Positions 42,358-55,482 of a stretch of 64,000 nucleotides of DNA are shown in pieces (within the stretch, counting starts at the first letter, position 1; the number at the start of each line of letters is the position of its first letter). Made by a program: the position numbers and the translations under genes. The stretch comes from Siphonodentalium dalli (lineage: Eukaryota > Mollusca > Scaphopoda > Gadilida > Siphonodentaliidae): the NCBI GenBank assembly GCA_032622095.1, contig CP136063.1, forward strand, positions 11,947,814-12,011,813, read 5' to 3'. The notes under the pieces were generated by a model. The model was not told the DNA's origin. It searched no databases and saw only the letters and a list, made by a program, of their open reading frames with translations.

Positions 42358-43600
42358 GTATTTGTTCATTTACTGATACAGCACATTGGAAGTGTACGAT
42401 AAGCAAAACACTGAACACCGTCGCAATTTTTTTGGGAGAGTGATAATAATTATGGTAACCCATTCAACATATCCTTGTAGCGAGGACTAATGAGCGCTAT
42501 AGCGGTATTTTGCAAACAACAGTTTTAATTAACCAAAGTTAATGGTCTCCCCATTTTTGAGTATTTTGCTTATCGCACACTGTTTACAAAGGTTTGGGAG
42601 TTATCGCAAAGATTTGCTTCCCTGGCTGTGAATGAACGATCGGTCTATTTTAGCACGACCGGGCAATTATAGATTGATAGGTTGTTCACTCAGACCTGTT
42701 TAAGATGTTTGATTTATAATGTTCACAGAAGCCCATTATCAGCAAAAAGACTTTGCGACAATTCTCAGACATCTTTGCAATAAATCGCAAAATATAATCG
42801 CCCAGTACGTAGTCTGAGAGTTATCGTAAAGATGTTTGAGATTTATCGTAAAGGTTTGTGTGTTATCGCAAAGGTGTTTGTGATTTTTCGCAAAGTTTTG
42901 CTGCTCTCGCCATTCATGCATCTGGCTGTGAATGACTGATCGGTCTATTTTAGCCCAACCGTTCAATTATAAATTGATAGGTTGTTCACTGAGACCTGTT
43001 TAAGATGGCTGATTTATAATGTTTACACACAAATTCAGAAATTTTTAGCACCAAAAAAGTTTTACCACAAATCTCAAACATGTTTGCGATAAATCGCAAA
43101 ATATAATCACCCAGTACGCAGTCTGAGAGTCATCGTAAAGATGTTTGAGATTTATCGTAAAGGTTTGCGAGTTATCGCAAAGGTGTTTGTAATATTTCGC
43201 AAGTTGTTTTGTGATTTATCGCGAAGGTTTGCCTGCCTTATCCCACATGCATGCTGGCTGTCAAAGAACGGTCGGTCTATTTTATCCCAACCATGCTATT
43301 ATAGATCGATTGGTGGTTTACCCAGACCTGTTGAAGATGTCGGATTATATTTATATTTATACGGTTCAAGTTCATTAATGCCAATGCATGAAAATATATC
43401 TGCGATTAATCACAAACCATTGCGATTAATCGCAAACCTTTTGTAACCAATCGAAAACCTTTACACTAAATCGCATATATTTATTGCAAAGTAGTTTGCG
43501 ATTCGCAAAGGTTTGCGATTTATCGCAAGGTAGTTCTTTATTTATCGGGCTATTCTAGATCGATTGGTGTTTCATCCAGACCTGTTTCAAGATGTTTGAT
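42358..43600. repeat. Older repeat continuation and ~300-bp TCGCAAA repeats, right block
   Basis: 42358-42590 continues the repeat interrupted at 36985. From about 42585 the TTATCGCAAAGATTTG / CGGTCTATTTTAGCACGACC modules recur at about 42640, 42940 and 43270 (period ~300-330 bp), matching the block at 32.9-34.5 kb. The 101-codon frame inside is repeat-derived. Confidence 0.75.
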
Positions 43601-44147
43601 TTAAAATGTTTACTTTAATATTATTGCACACAAATTAAGAAATTATTTTTGGACATTCAGAACAATTTTACTCCACATGCAGGGAACAGGGAATCCTGAA
43701 ATCTAGATATTAAACGTTTAATTAAGTACAAAATCACGATCAAGGTTCTATACTAATAAAAGTAATTTATGTATAATTCGGATTATTTCATTATCACTAT
43801 GAAATGGAGTCCATGTGGTTTTGTACTTTATTCAATGTTTAAACGCCATAGCTTCATTTGGAATCTAACATGCCACATTGTTACATTTGCCGTCGGCCAT
43901 GTTTCTTAATTTCGAGTTCTTGGTATCTGGGCAGGTTCTCCGCTTAGTACCTATATGTTTGGTTATCTGGAGTACCACATTGTTAGGTACTATGCATAGT
44001 ACCTAAATACTTCAGAGTACCTGTCTTTATATTCGGTACTTCATATAATAGAATGGGTGTGTCAAGAAAGCGTGTATTTCTTGGCACCTCATATCGTGTG
44101 CGTCATGACTTCGGTGACATAAAGGCAGAGTGGTTATTATATGCACA
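43601..44147. other. Non-coding stretch
   Basis: No gene seen. Near 43983-44040 lie short palindromes GGTACTATGCATAGTACC and CAGAGTACC that precede the main GTACC array. Confidence 0.4.
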
Positions 44148-44404
44148 GAACCTAAATATTTAGTAGGTAATCCAGAGTACCAAACATTTTGGTACTCTAG
44201 AGTACCTAAACTTTTGGTACTCCAGAGTACCACTTTTGGTACTCCAGAGTACCTTATATTTTGGTACTCCAGAATACCTAATCTTTTGGTACTCCAGAGT
44301 ACCACTTTTGGTACTCCAGAGTACCAAACAGATGGTACTCCCCCTGGGACAAAGCTTAATACCTACGTAGGTACTCTGAAGTACCTATTTTTTTAAGAGT
44401 GTAT
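44148..44404 (+). repeat. GGTACTCCAGAGTACC palindrome array, left arm
   Basis: About seven copies of the palindromic unit GGTACTCYAGAGTACC spaced by AAACTTTT or CTTTT, between CCTAAATATTTAGTAGG outside and CCCCCTGGGACAAAGCTTAA, TACGTAGGTAC, then AAGAGTGTAT inside. The same sequence occurs inverted at 47834-48066. Frames on both strands (WYSRVPKLLVLQ repeats) are artefacts of the array. Confidence 0.88.
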
Positions 44405-47400
44405 GTCAAACTTTCAAGTGCCAAAAGGTTCAGTCTCCTTTTAAAATTTATTCAACGAAATATACGAATACAAATAATTGTATAGTCGATTATCAGGCAG
44501 AACAATCAAAAATTAAATGCATAATACAATTAGGAACGAATTGAACGCGACGGTGGTTGGTGAAGTAAAAGCATTAGTTAACTTTACCCCCAACCTCCGC
44601 CTGGATCTTATCGTTCTTGAATAGATATATATTAACTACTAACTTCGCTGACAAATCATATTACTACGGTTTACTGACGCCAGTGTCATTGCTTCAAATT
44701 CCACATCGTATGTCATAATAATTAACATAATTGACTAAAGTGCTCAGAAGTGTTTTCAGCAAAGTGAATTATACTCATTATAAAGAGTTATGTACATAAA
44801 CATATTTTCCACAAAAGTGCTGACATTCGGAAACGGGAATTGTCCGGTAAAAGTTTTGTTTATATATTTCATTAAATTAAATTATTAAAACTATTTGACC
44901 CGAAATCCAACTATAGTTTTCCTGCCGGACATTTCGATTTTTTTTTGGTGGGGGCACACATAATCTGGAATGGCGCTCATAGGCAGACACTCTGTGGCAC
45001 TCGCAGGTTCGATGTAACTATGAGGCCGTAATCGACTGTCACTCTGCTGTACCCGCGGGCTGGAAGTCACTCTGGACCCTCCTTGTTTGTAACTGGGGAA
45101 TCCCGAGGACTGGCTATCGGGGCATACGACTCATATTAACCTGGGTTTCACTGAAATTAGTGTTCTACGCAAATAACTATCAACGGTTTCTGGTGTATTA
45201 TGTATTAACCTGGATTTATCCAACATATTCGATATTATCATTTTATGCAAATCACCGTGAACGATGTTTGATGTGTAACACGCCCTGTAATCGACTTCCG
45301 ACAGTCCAGAGGATAAACTCAGTTCGGAGGAGAAAAAGTGTCCACATTGAAATAAGCCCCCTGATTATAATCGTTATTTTTGTCATAAAAATTTCCTGTC
45401 CCGCAAGGGACACTTACACTGCCGATCAGGCATGGATTCGAAGACACATGTACTTCTAATTATTATTTATGTTTTATTTTATTTTAACCTTTATTATGAT
45501 ATGACGTCGGCGTGTTTTGTTAAATTTCCAGTTTAACGAGCACCTAAGGCAATCTTTTCGAGCAAATTAGCTCAACTGGTTGATATTTCTCTAGTATAAC
45601 ATTTACTAAATACGTGGGGAAAGAATTCACAGATCTGCAACCGTGTATAATTAAATTAGGGCGGGTATTATCGACAAGCTGCGAAAATTTATGACAAAGA
45701 TAGTACGGAGCAATATTTTTCCAAGCTAACAAGCAGTTCGGAGTAGAGATAACGTTTGTTTGGATTTGAATTTCCAATGTATCCTATCAAAGTACAAGAT
45801 CGCCTGTTTATAAAGAGTTGCAAGTTGCCAAATGTCACCCACAAAAAGGTCTGATATTAATATGAAAATATAACGTGGTCCATCGCGTGTGTATAAAGAG
45901 ATCCCATATGTAAAATATCACCAAAACTGTCACGTTCATTTTGCAATGCATTCGTAAAACGACTATTTAGCTATGTCACTGTTGTATAACTGCATGACGT
46001 GGATTACAAAGTACTACACACACTACGTGGATTACAAAGCACACCCACACCAAAACGTTTGCCTATAGTTTCAATAGTTGGAAATAATTATTGTTTCATG
46101 CCTAGCACAATATTACCTGGAAAGTTGTGTTGAATTTGGCATGATAGTTTGATATTACAGCCAGTATATTTATGGCGCAATTTGTTGTTTTTAGGCCAAA
46201 ATTCGACATACTTTCTCCGAATGTCGGTCATCAGTTGGGAAATATAGGGCTGATATCAGCCTGTATCTCACACATAAACCGACATATGTTGTTCTATGCA
46301 AATAACTGTCAACTATTTGTATGTACTCAATATCCTCGATTTCACCAATAACCCGACACCATTGTGTTATGATAATCACTATCAACCATTTAGGATGCAC
46401 GTATTGCCATTGATTCTGCCAGTAAACCGACGTTATTCTTCCAGCCTTGATTTCCCAAATAAATGCGACATTATTGTTATGTGTAAATCACAATCAACCA
46501 TTTTTGATGTTCACCTGGATTTCGCCAACACATATGTCATCGTTTTGTGCAGATCACAATCAACCATTTAGGATGATCGTATTATCACGGATTCCCATAT
46601 TAGATCACCAACTGTCATGTCATGACTGGATGTTATAAACCACACCAGGGATACTCATGTGGCGACATGCTGGACAACAATCCGCCACTCAAACGTGGGC
46701 GTTCATAATTTAGGTGAACGATGATCTATAAAGTAATCTCACCTCGCTGCTTTCATCCAGCCATACCCAACGACCCTCAACTGTACTATAGTGCAAACCT
46801 ATATAATATCTAAGATCCGAGTACATGTTTTCTGAAATAAATGTGAAAAAATAAATTCAGGGTATAACTTAAACACGTGAAAATTAATTTCCACAATAGT
46901 TATAACGGGGGGGAGGGGGTCAAATAATTAAAGTAAGACACAGCGTAATACAAATTATATACATGCAGTTGAAATTTGTTTGTATTAGATATCGGCAGCA
47001 ACGATTATGGCTGGTAAATTCCCTGGCCGCATTCCATACTGTGTAACGTCATTCGTAGGCGGAATACAGATGCTCACCCAGGTCTATTTCTAAGATGAAA
47101 TGTGATCTTAGGCAATGCCCATGCACAGGTTACTATGCCTGATCGCTAAGCAGACTTTGAAGTTTCTACACATGAACACAGGTTAAAGTGAATCGAACTG
47201 AGTAGTCAGTATTTTCACCTCAATGTGAATATGGTTATGTTTGGTCTGAGATGCCGAGAATATATTCGTGTTTCCATACCTTCACGTACAACAACATCAA
47301 CAAAATACATATGCTATTCAATAAATTTGAATAGTAGTTTGGAATTGGCCTTTTCCCATAACATCTATTGTCAGAAACTGCAGACACCATAAGATATATA

Positions 47401-47833
47401 GATATATATCCTCTCGCCGCATTCAGCCGTTGGCAGGCAACACGATTATCGTGTATCCCATTGTGCATGAACGCAACAAAGACGGCGATATCCCTAATGT
47501 GACCTCACTATCGGTTAACATATCTTTGATTTATCGTGGAAAGCGACAGCCACCAAAATATACATGTGCAACACTCCCATCACCACTCCATATATACACA
47601 AACACCACACAAATGACCATGAACCTCATCCATGACCATACAGCCACATCTGGTATATACGTACACCCGCACATGACCATACAACCCTATGTCACCACGC
47701 AGGTACATCAGGTATACTCACACACTCCACCGATGACTATTTAGTCACTACCTGTATAACTATTTACCACATTAGTGACAATACCATCATCACGAATTCA
47801 CACCCTGTAAACCTATCCACATCACATATGGCC
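44405..47833. other. Spacer between inverted GTACC arrays
   Basis: No gene supported. Two blocks of a loose 65-113-bp repeat (ATGCAAATCACNNTCAACCATTT) lie at about 45130-45270 and 46290-46640. A G run is at about 46908-46919. Several 60-105-codon frames show no family. Confidence 0.45.
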
Positions 47834-48066
47834 ATACGCTCTTTAAAAAATAGGTACTTCAGAGTACCTACGTAGGTACTAAGCTTTGTCCCAGGGGGAG
47901 TACCAACTGTTTGGTACTCTGGAGTACCAAAAGTGGAACTCTGGAGTACCAAAAGTTTAGGTACTCTGGAGTACCAAAAGTGGTACGCTGGAGTACCAAT
48001 AGTTTAGGTACTCTAGAGTACCAAAATGTTTGGTACTCTGGATTACCTACTAAATATTTAGGTTCT
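47834..48066 (-). repeat. GGTACTCCAGAGTACC palindrome array, right arm
   Basis: Inverse of 44148-44404: begins ATACGCTCTTTAAAAAATAGG, has TTTGTCCCAGGGGGAGTACC, then palindrome units, and ends CCTACTAAATATTTAGG. Unit changes (CGCTGGAGTACC, a GGAACTCTGG) show independent drift. Confidence 0.88.
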
Positions 48067-51000
48067 ATCCGGGCATTGTGCATATAATACCCATACCGAA
48101 ATTTCATCATCGATATACACATAAATAATCAAATAAGTTTACAGCGCATGCAGATGTCCACTGTATCTACCAAATACCGGTACGATTAAGCAAATTCAGA
48201 TTACACGACACATGTTTTATTTATCTATACATCCAACATTTGCTCGTGCAAGTTGGTTCATGCTGAACCTAAATATTCACAATGTTCATACTGGACTTAT
48301 TTTATTCAAAAAATAAGCCCATAGTGGAGACATTATTCTGTTTTATGGTACGAAACAAAGTGAAGACACGATAAAAGAGCGTACATCTGGTAAGTCGATT
48401 TATCATGGTAAATGATGCGGAAAGTAGAATAAGTTGAAATGAGTCCATATTGAACTTATATTTCTTTAAACGTTTGGGTCCATATATGACTTATTTCACA
48501 TCTAAATAATGCCAATATGAGCTTATTTCAGTCCCATGAAATATTTTCACTGTGTGGTTATTTCCACACAAACAGGCTGGTTGTTCAGCTTTGAACGTTC
48601 ATGCGCACTATAACATAAGAACTCCGTATGTCAGTCTAAACTAACGACAGTTTAGTTTGGTGCGAATAGTGAGTCTATGGAATACCGTTTACTCCAAAGT
48701 TTACATGTTTACGCCGGAGACTCTATCCCATTGATTCCGAATTGTAAGTGTGTTTGATGGGTCAGTGTATGTTAATTCACTTACCATAGTCCCTCTCCTA
48801 TAATCATTAATCAATCAACTATGGTATCGTGACCGTTCTCGCCTGGTGGTTACTTAACATGGTGTCTTGGTCTCAGCGTGGCATTGGGTGCATAATTCGA
48901 TCTTAACTCCATTTCCTGAATATTTGGTTTATACTCATGTAAATGGCAAATGACATGCACTATCATAAGACCCTGTTATACTTTTATGAAATGTTGTTAC
49001 TTTAAAAAAACAAGAGCCTCGTATACTCGACCATGATGTCGGCTGCTTATCCGATAAACAAGACGAAATAGAACGAATAATTCCATCTTACAATTGTTAA
49101 AAATGCTACCACACTAGCAAACATCACGCTTCTGCGTAATGTTCGTTTGCGATTCGCATGCATCTATTGTTAGATTCGATGTGTCAAATATATCGCATTA
49201 AATATACACTGCATTTATGTAGTATAATTTGTTACTATATATAAATATCGACATTGCATGGAACTGCTGTCAATTACTTTCATTGTTAGATATTATCGAG
49301 AGGAATTTGAAGCCTTTCAATACAACCCCAAACTGGTTTGCTGCCTCATGTTATAAAAGAAAATTCTCACTTTTGACAAATTAATTTGCGGCTCAAGGCG
49401 ATAGTTTCCACGCAATATTGAGACAGCGTCGTACCCGAAGACTGCGCATCAAATCATGGGACGAATTCGGTCTGGAATAGTTATCGTACAGATCTTACTA
49501 CAACCTTCTTCTCAAGATACATATACAACAGTTGGATGTTCAAATGAGCGAACCATGTCCGCTTAAATTGTGTATTGATTGGCATATTGGAGTTATATGT
49601 ATTGGGACAGTTAGGCATTACATTCACCCACCAACACATGTAATAGCACAAAATACACGGGCAACATCTAGCAATTTAAATGTTTCAGCCACCGGCATAG
49701 ATAATACAGACAGCTTATGTTTCTATCACGAAGGAATGTTCGCGTATAATAATCAAAATGACTGATCTGTTTGCACGTTTTGCACATTGTTTTAAAATAA
49801 TGTTTGTGCTATCAAAGGTCAATTTTGTTGCAACTTCATACCACGTTCTTCAAAATAAACCTTGGTATGGTCTGAAAGCTCAAATCAGAAGATTACTGGC
49901 AAGAACTTATATAGGATATATATGTGAAAAATAGTCACGTATACAGTTATGGTAGCCAGTTTGACTGCCATATTGAGCAGTGAGTATCAAATCCCTTCCA
50001 ACCGTAGCATATTGCCATTTGGCCACTAACATGTAAACGTCTCTACACATTTCACAATATATCATTTAAAAATTCAGATACTCTCTTGGTGCCTATCCTG
50101 AAATTAACACCAACCATGATGGACGCCATCTTGCATGGTGTCTGTGATCGAACCTTTGTGCAAGATAACATTTTCAAATTGTATATGTACTAATATGATT
50201 ACGTCAGTACGTATGGACAACCCAAAACACGTCCATCTATAAACTGAAAAATGTATGTTTCATGGGAGTGCCCATATATACATTATGAGAATGTAGTAGA
50301 GTTGTGACAAACACATCCTTGTTAATTTTGGTGCCCCCTACCTGATCTGACGGTGCTTCGGCGATTTTGCACAAAATAATTATATTCTTCATAGCAGTAT
50401 ATGCCTATCTATATACCACTTTGGACCATACGTATAGTCCTCACGCCAAGGAGATGCCTGTCTATATACAAAAATATTTTCATAAAACAATATCCCCCTA
50501 TCAATAATAGACTATCGAACCATACAAAATACTAGATCCGGTCATGAATCTCTACAATGGCTATGACCGTACATATTACTAGAGTTCATATTACACAAAT
50601 GGCTTTAAATATTCTGACAGCGAACTTTACAACATGAACAAACAAGCAGGGAAGATATTTCTCTTAATTGTTAATACTTGTTCCTCAGTAATCAACTTCA
50701 CAGTAGGGGTGGTAAAGCTCGAGATTGCGCATGGTTGTGTGTGACTTGTGAGCTGATACTCTCATGTGCCTAATCATTGTGACGGCCAAAAATAGTGATA
50801 GAGGGGATTTGAGGCTGAAATTAATAATAGTGATAGCAATTTAACTCTATATACTGTGTATGTATCTATGCCAAATAATTTAATGATCGTTGAAAATTTT
50901 ATCCAAAATTAATAATCATGCAGCACATGCTGACAATATTTTTAGGCATCTGAGAGTATATTAACATTTAATTAATTGCCCGGGATAAATTACACGAGTG

Positions 51001-51490
51001 TAAGGGACGGAAAGCAAAATCAATCACAAAGTCACTTAAATCATGCACTTTTAAGTTTGGACCTTCGCGTAATCACTACACTGAAATACATTATTAACTT
51101 ATTAAGGAACAGGTATTTTATAATGTATTACCTGTACTGTTTTTTTTCATTGTTACGAACTTCCCTTTCGCAACAGAAAAAAGTTCCCATGGTTCGTACT
51201 GGTGGAATATATAATCTTGACGGGCATTTGTACTAGCTAGAATAGAGATTCATGGCATGATCTAAGCTAAGCTACCAGATTAACAAATTATATGACCATC
51301 TGGGATTGCCTCATGAGTCATGTAGAAAGTCATGACAGTTCCACCAGCTTGGCATCGGAATTATTATGTAAAGCATAACCGATGATTCCAATGTGTCAAG
51401 TTGACAATAGAATGTACTCAAGGCTATATCTAATATTGTTTCCACAAATAGCCATTATAGTTGCTAGCCCTGCGCTGACCGAGCTCCCGC
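48067..51490. other. Long non-coding stretch
   Basis: No gene supported. GGACTTATTT/AGCTTATTTCA-like words recur at 48290-48540. Short frames (60-86 codons) lack any motif. It is probably intergenic or intronic. Confidence 0.4.
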
Positions 51491-51969
51491 TTAAAGGTAC
51501 TCAATCCGATCATACGCTCCTAAATTACTAATTCTTTGGCTTCGCAGGGCTTCGAGGGTAAAAACTATTTGATTCTAATCAAGGAACCCACCCATCAAAG
51601 ATCAGAGTGATCAAATATCGATTTTTTAAGTTTGTTATTACTCGAGATATGTAATAATATGTGGCCCAGAAACACGTGATCAAACGGAAGGTCTCGTACA
51701 AAATTGCGGATGAAGATGGATAACTCTAAAATCATGTGGTAATATGGCAAAATGTTGTGATACTTAAGTCTTAAGTGATAATACGGCCTTATTTTGTTGA
51801 TAAATAACAATTTTTGGGAAATTTGATACCATAGTTGACAGTGGTTAGCATTAATTATTTCGTCGCAATAAATATAGTCTGAGAAATAAAGCGTATTTTG
51901 AAGAAATGTTGTTGTTGTTGTTGTCTCTTGTTGATATGGGATCGTCTGATCGGATTGGGTACCTTTAAC
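51491..51969. mobile_element. MITE with TTAAAGGTAC...GTACCTTTAA ends
   Basis: The left end TTAAAGGTACTCAATCCGAT and the right end ATCGGATTGGGTACCTTTAA are inverted matches over about 25 bp (with CATACG / CGTCTG next). CGC stands on both outer sides and may be a target duplication. There is no coding sequence; a GTT microsatellite (51908-51924) lies inside. Confidence 0.65.
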
Positions 51970-53735
51970 GCTTAAAGTTTAAACTGAGAACACAGTGTAA
52001 GAATCATGATATATTTAATAGGTGAGAATGGTAAAACAAATCACCGTTAATGGCATTATTAACAGTTAATCACGTTTAACTTGATCTGTCCATCACAGGA
52101 AACATAATTCATACCGTAGATGGAAAGTTGGAAACTGTTCAAACATATCATCTCACTACACTCAGTCACTCTGCACTCTGCTGTCTCTGCAGTGTGCCGA
52201 GAGCGAATGGGAGATGTTCTTCTTTTGCTTCACTGACCAAGTTTATGGACTCACTTAGTCAACAGCGCACTAGGCTTCACATGTTTGTCACTTGTGTGTG
52301 TAGTCTTTAGATGGCCATAATTGTATTCCCGAGTCGCAGTGATTGAGGCTGAGCCTGAAGTCGGTGATAACTAAATCACTAAATGAGTAAATCAGTGAGT
52401 CAGCTTTTAAATGTCCATGTTCTGATTTCCTTGACCTGACATGCAGTGACAGCTATTAAATTTGGTGAAGTAAAAGGCACAATTTGCCACTTGCAACACC
52501 AGGCAGTCCATGTAAAAAAGACTTAACATATAACAGAACAAGCCAAATCACCGTGAGTGGGGACAACAGACCAGTGACCAGTGACCTTCATTTTCATAAT
52601 TTTTCAGTCACAGATTCATTTTCATATTTTTTCAGTCAGACTCATCATAGATCAGTTTCTTTTCCGACTGACTGAGTTTCATTTTCACTGTTCAACTTCA
52701 GAAGTCTGGAGTGGAGGCTTCACACACAATGTATGCCCAATCGAGTGGCTTATACCCATACAATTGAGTACGAGAACCACAACTGAAGTTCGAATGGCAA
52801 GCGCCAATAACTAACTCCACTGGTCTGGTCGACGCCATTTTATGACAAAAATTACGTCATCATTTGCAACGTTGACCTAACCGAAACGGTACGAAATCTG
52901 ACGAGGTTTGCAGAATGCTATGCATCTAGGTCAACTAAATCCACATTAATCATTTAATTTTGAATAAGGTTGATTTGCTTTTCAAATTTAATAGTGTTGT
53001 TGTGGGGAGGCTGATCGAAGAAGAAAAATAAATTCGTTTTGTTAATTTGTCAATTCATTCTACAGGCTGGTTCGAGGTTATTCCTCAATGGCGGTTGATG
53101 GAGTATAGAAATTAGTGACGTTACAACTATACTTGCGTCGCTTACGAACCGTAAAACTTCCGTTGGGTTGTGATAAATGGTACAACGAACAACTGCTCGT
53201 GGTAAATTAAATAATGGCGGGCTATACTCAGTGTATTGTATCGGCTCCGGCATTAAGTGTGCGATAGAATTAAACGAGCTTTTGTTCGATTTTATGTCAT
53301 ATTCAGTCGGAAATCAGAACTTAAACGTGTCTGCCTAGAGCTTTTGTTAGTCACTTGTCGTCTGATAGAAAAGTGAACCGACTGATTAGGCGACGTCTTT
53401 AGTAAAGATATATTTACAGTTTCTCTGGTAAGCTCTGAGAGTCAGGCAGATTAAATTTTTTTGGATTATCGGAATATTTCAAGAAACGTCCAATATATTG
53501 GCATTGGTTAGTCAGACTTATTATCTATGTTCATCTGAAAATCGGCTGTTTAATAAGAAGAATGGGACATTTTATGTCACAACTGTCACTGATTATACAT
53601 TCCCATTCATAACAAAATATTTGTATAGATCGTTAGTGAATGTCAGTTTTCATTTTCAAGTTTTTCGATTTTTTGTTTCAAAGATCAACAAAGGGTTTTT
53701 GTGTTAATGTTATTCAATCCAGAATCACACAAACC
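51970..53735. other. Non-coding stretch
   Basis: No gene supported. A CAGTGACCAGTGACC and TTTTTCAGTCA-rich segment occurs at 52570-52680. The rest is unremarkable. Confidence 0.4.
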
Positions 53736-53880
53736 ATACACTGTTAGAAATCGCCGTCGCATTGACGGTGTCTCACCGTCATAATCGACGGCCCCACCGT
53801 CATAATCGACGGCCCCACTCCGTTCTATCAATTTGACGGCCCCACACCGTTATTTTATGTGACCATGGAAATTGTCTGAA
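53736..53880. repeat. Palindrome repeat GTCATAATCGACGGCCCCACC with ATACACTGTT end
   Basis: It starts ATACACTGTTAGAAATCGCC and holds four TGACGGTG / CGACGGCCCCACACCG units. It is one of several repeats in this window that begin ATACACT[GC]TT. Confidence 0.6.
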
Positions 53881-54094
53881 TTAAATATTTTCGTGAATCG
53901 AAGTTATGACGGGAAAGTTCAATAGTATATTTATACAACAATGACTCCATACAATATGACTGAATCCGACTCTGCTGATATTTAATGTGTAGTATTAATT
54001 GTTTGTATTCAATAAAATGATCCAGCATTCATTCGGTCCGTCTAATCATAAGTACGTAATTACGTTATTCTCAAGTCGGGTGTCTTTTAGCGGG

Positions 54095-54215
54095 AACATG
54101 TCTCTATTCCGAAGTTTCGCTATTCCGAAGGTTCACTATTCCGAAGGTTCACTATTCCGAAGGTTCACTACTCCGAAGTTTCGCTATTCCGAAGGTTCGC
54201 TATTCCGAAGTTTTT
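54095..54215 (+). repeat. CTATTCCGAAGGTTCR array, left arm
   Basis: About eight units of 15 bp (CTATTCCGAAGGTTCA or ...AGTTTCG). The inverse array is at 55330-55482. The 82-codon frame over it (repeating IPKVHYSEGSLFRRF-like words) is an artefact. Confidence 0.85.
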
Positions 54216-54604
54216 TTTTAAAGGTTATTTCTATATTCAAGTATTGAGAGGGTTCTTTATCACGAAGACTCTTTTTTATGAAGGAAATAACTTAAAACAT
54301 TGAAACAATAAATGTTATTTTTTATTATTCGCGGGGTTCCTTGAGATTTAATGTCATTACGTATGACGTTATTTTCCAATACATATTCACGTCAGGCAGC
54401 CCACACAATTGCTCTTTCCATGCGATTTAATGTCATCGCGTTTGACGTTATATCTCGATAATCTTACAGGCAACAATACGCCAGCTAAAGGCGGGATTAA
54501 AACAGCGGGACTATAACTCTTAATGAATGCTGCGAAGCAGAATGTCGTTGAATAGACGAGTATGAGTTGAACCTAACTGAAATTGTGAATTTGTATTGAA
54601 TTGT

Positions 54605-55035
54605 AAGGCCCACTTAATTTTCGAGTCATCGGCTATTTTTCATAGTGCCTTGATATCAGGTTTTAAACACAATCTGTGCCATAAAATATGATTAAAACAA
54701 TATATATAGTTCATCACCATTCCAAACGTCTGTATCAGAAGATGCCCCTAGAGAAATAGAAAACATCTTAAATCATAAAAAGATTCCCCCGTTATGTGTC
54801 ATGGCTCTCAGAATGCAACAGAATTCAACCTAATGTATTTTCAATTGCAGATGAACCTTAAGCACAAAAACAAGTCGTTAACCATGCGTTAACTCAACAA
54901 AAACAACATGTTCACAGTTTATTACACCGGGTAAGCTGATAATACAGTGTTAGAGCGCTTCATATTTCAAATGGTATATATAGTGGCATATATTTTATAT
55001 ATGTGATCTGGGGGTTCGAAAATTAAGTGGGCCTT
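54605..55035. mobile_element. MITE with 20-bp TIR AAGGCCCACTTAATTTTCGA
   Basis: AAGGCCCACTTAATTTTCGA at 54605-54624 and its exact inverse at 55016-55035, 431 bp apart, inside the spacer of the CTATTCCGAAGG element. No coding sequence. Confidence 0.75.
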
Positions 55036-55329
55036 GAATGTTGATGTATTTTTTTCAAATACATATTGCCAGTTCGGAAAAACTATATATCTTATATGTA
55101 GTTTATTTCAGTCATCGTGTTTTTAACTTTCCATAATGGACGATAAACTGATACTCTTTTCATGCTGTTAATAACCGATATCTAGGACAATTTGGGAATT
55201 AGAAGTGGATGTATAAATGTACTATATATGAATACTAGCGTAATCGTTCGTATTTTTCATTCCTCGTGTGGTTTTTGTGGTGGGGTGCAAATTTTGATTC
55301 ATTTCTGGTTAAATACGCCCATAATAGGT

Positions 55330-55482
55330 AAACCTTCGGAATAGGGAACCTTCGGAATAATGAACCTTCGGAATAGGGAACCTTCGGAATAATGAACCTT
55401 CGGAATAGCGAACCTTCGGAATAATGAACCTTCGGAATAGAGAACCTTCGGAATAATGAACCTTCGGAATAGAGAACCCTAC
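55330..55482 (-). repeat. GAACCTTCGGAATAG array, right arm
   Basis: About ten units of 15 bp (AACCTTCGGAATAATG / AACCTTCGGAATAGGG alternating), the inverse of 54095-54215. Its outer edge GGAATAGAGAAC mirrors GTCTCTATTCC at the left arm. Confidence 0.85.

Noticed and set aside
44027-48122. Open frames with repeated WYSRVPKLLVLQ-like words on both strands
   Set aside because: They are translations of the GGTACTCCAGAGTACC palindrome arrays and appear equally on both strands.
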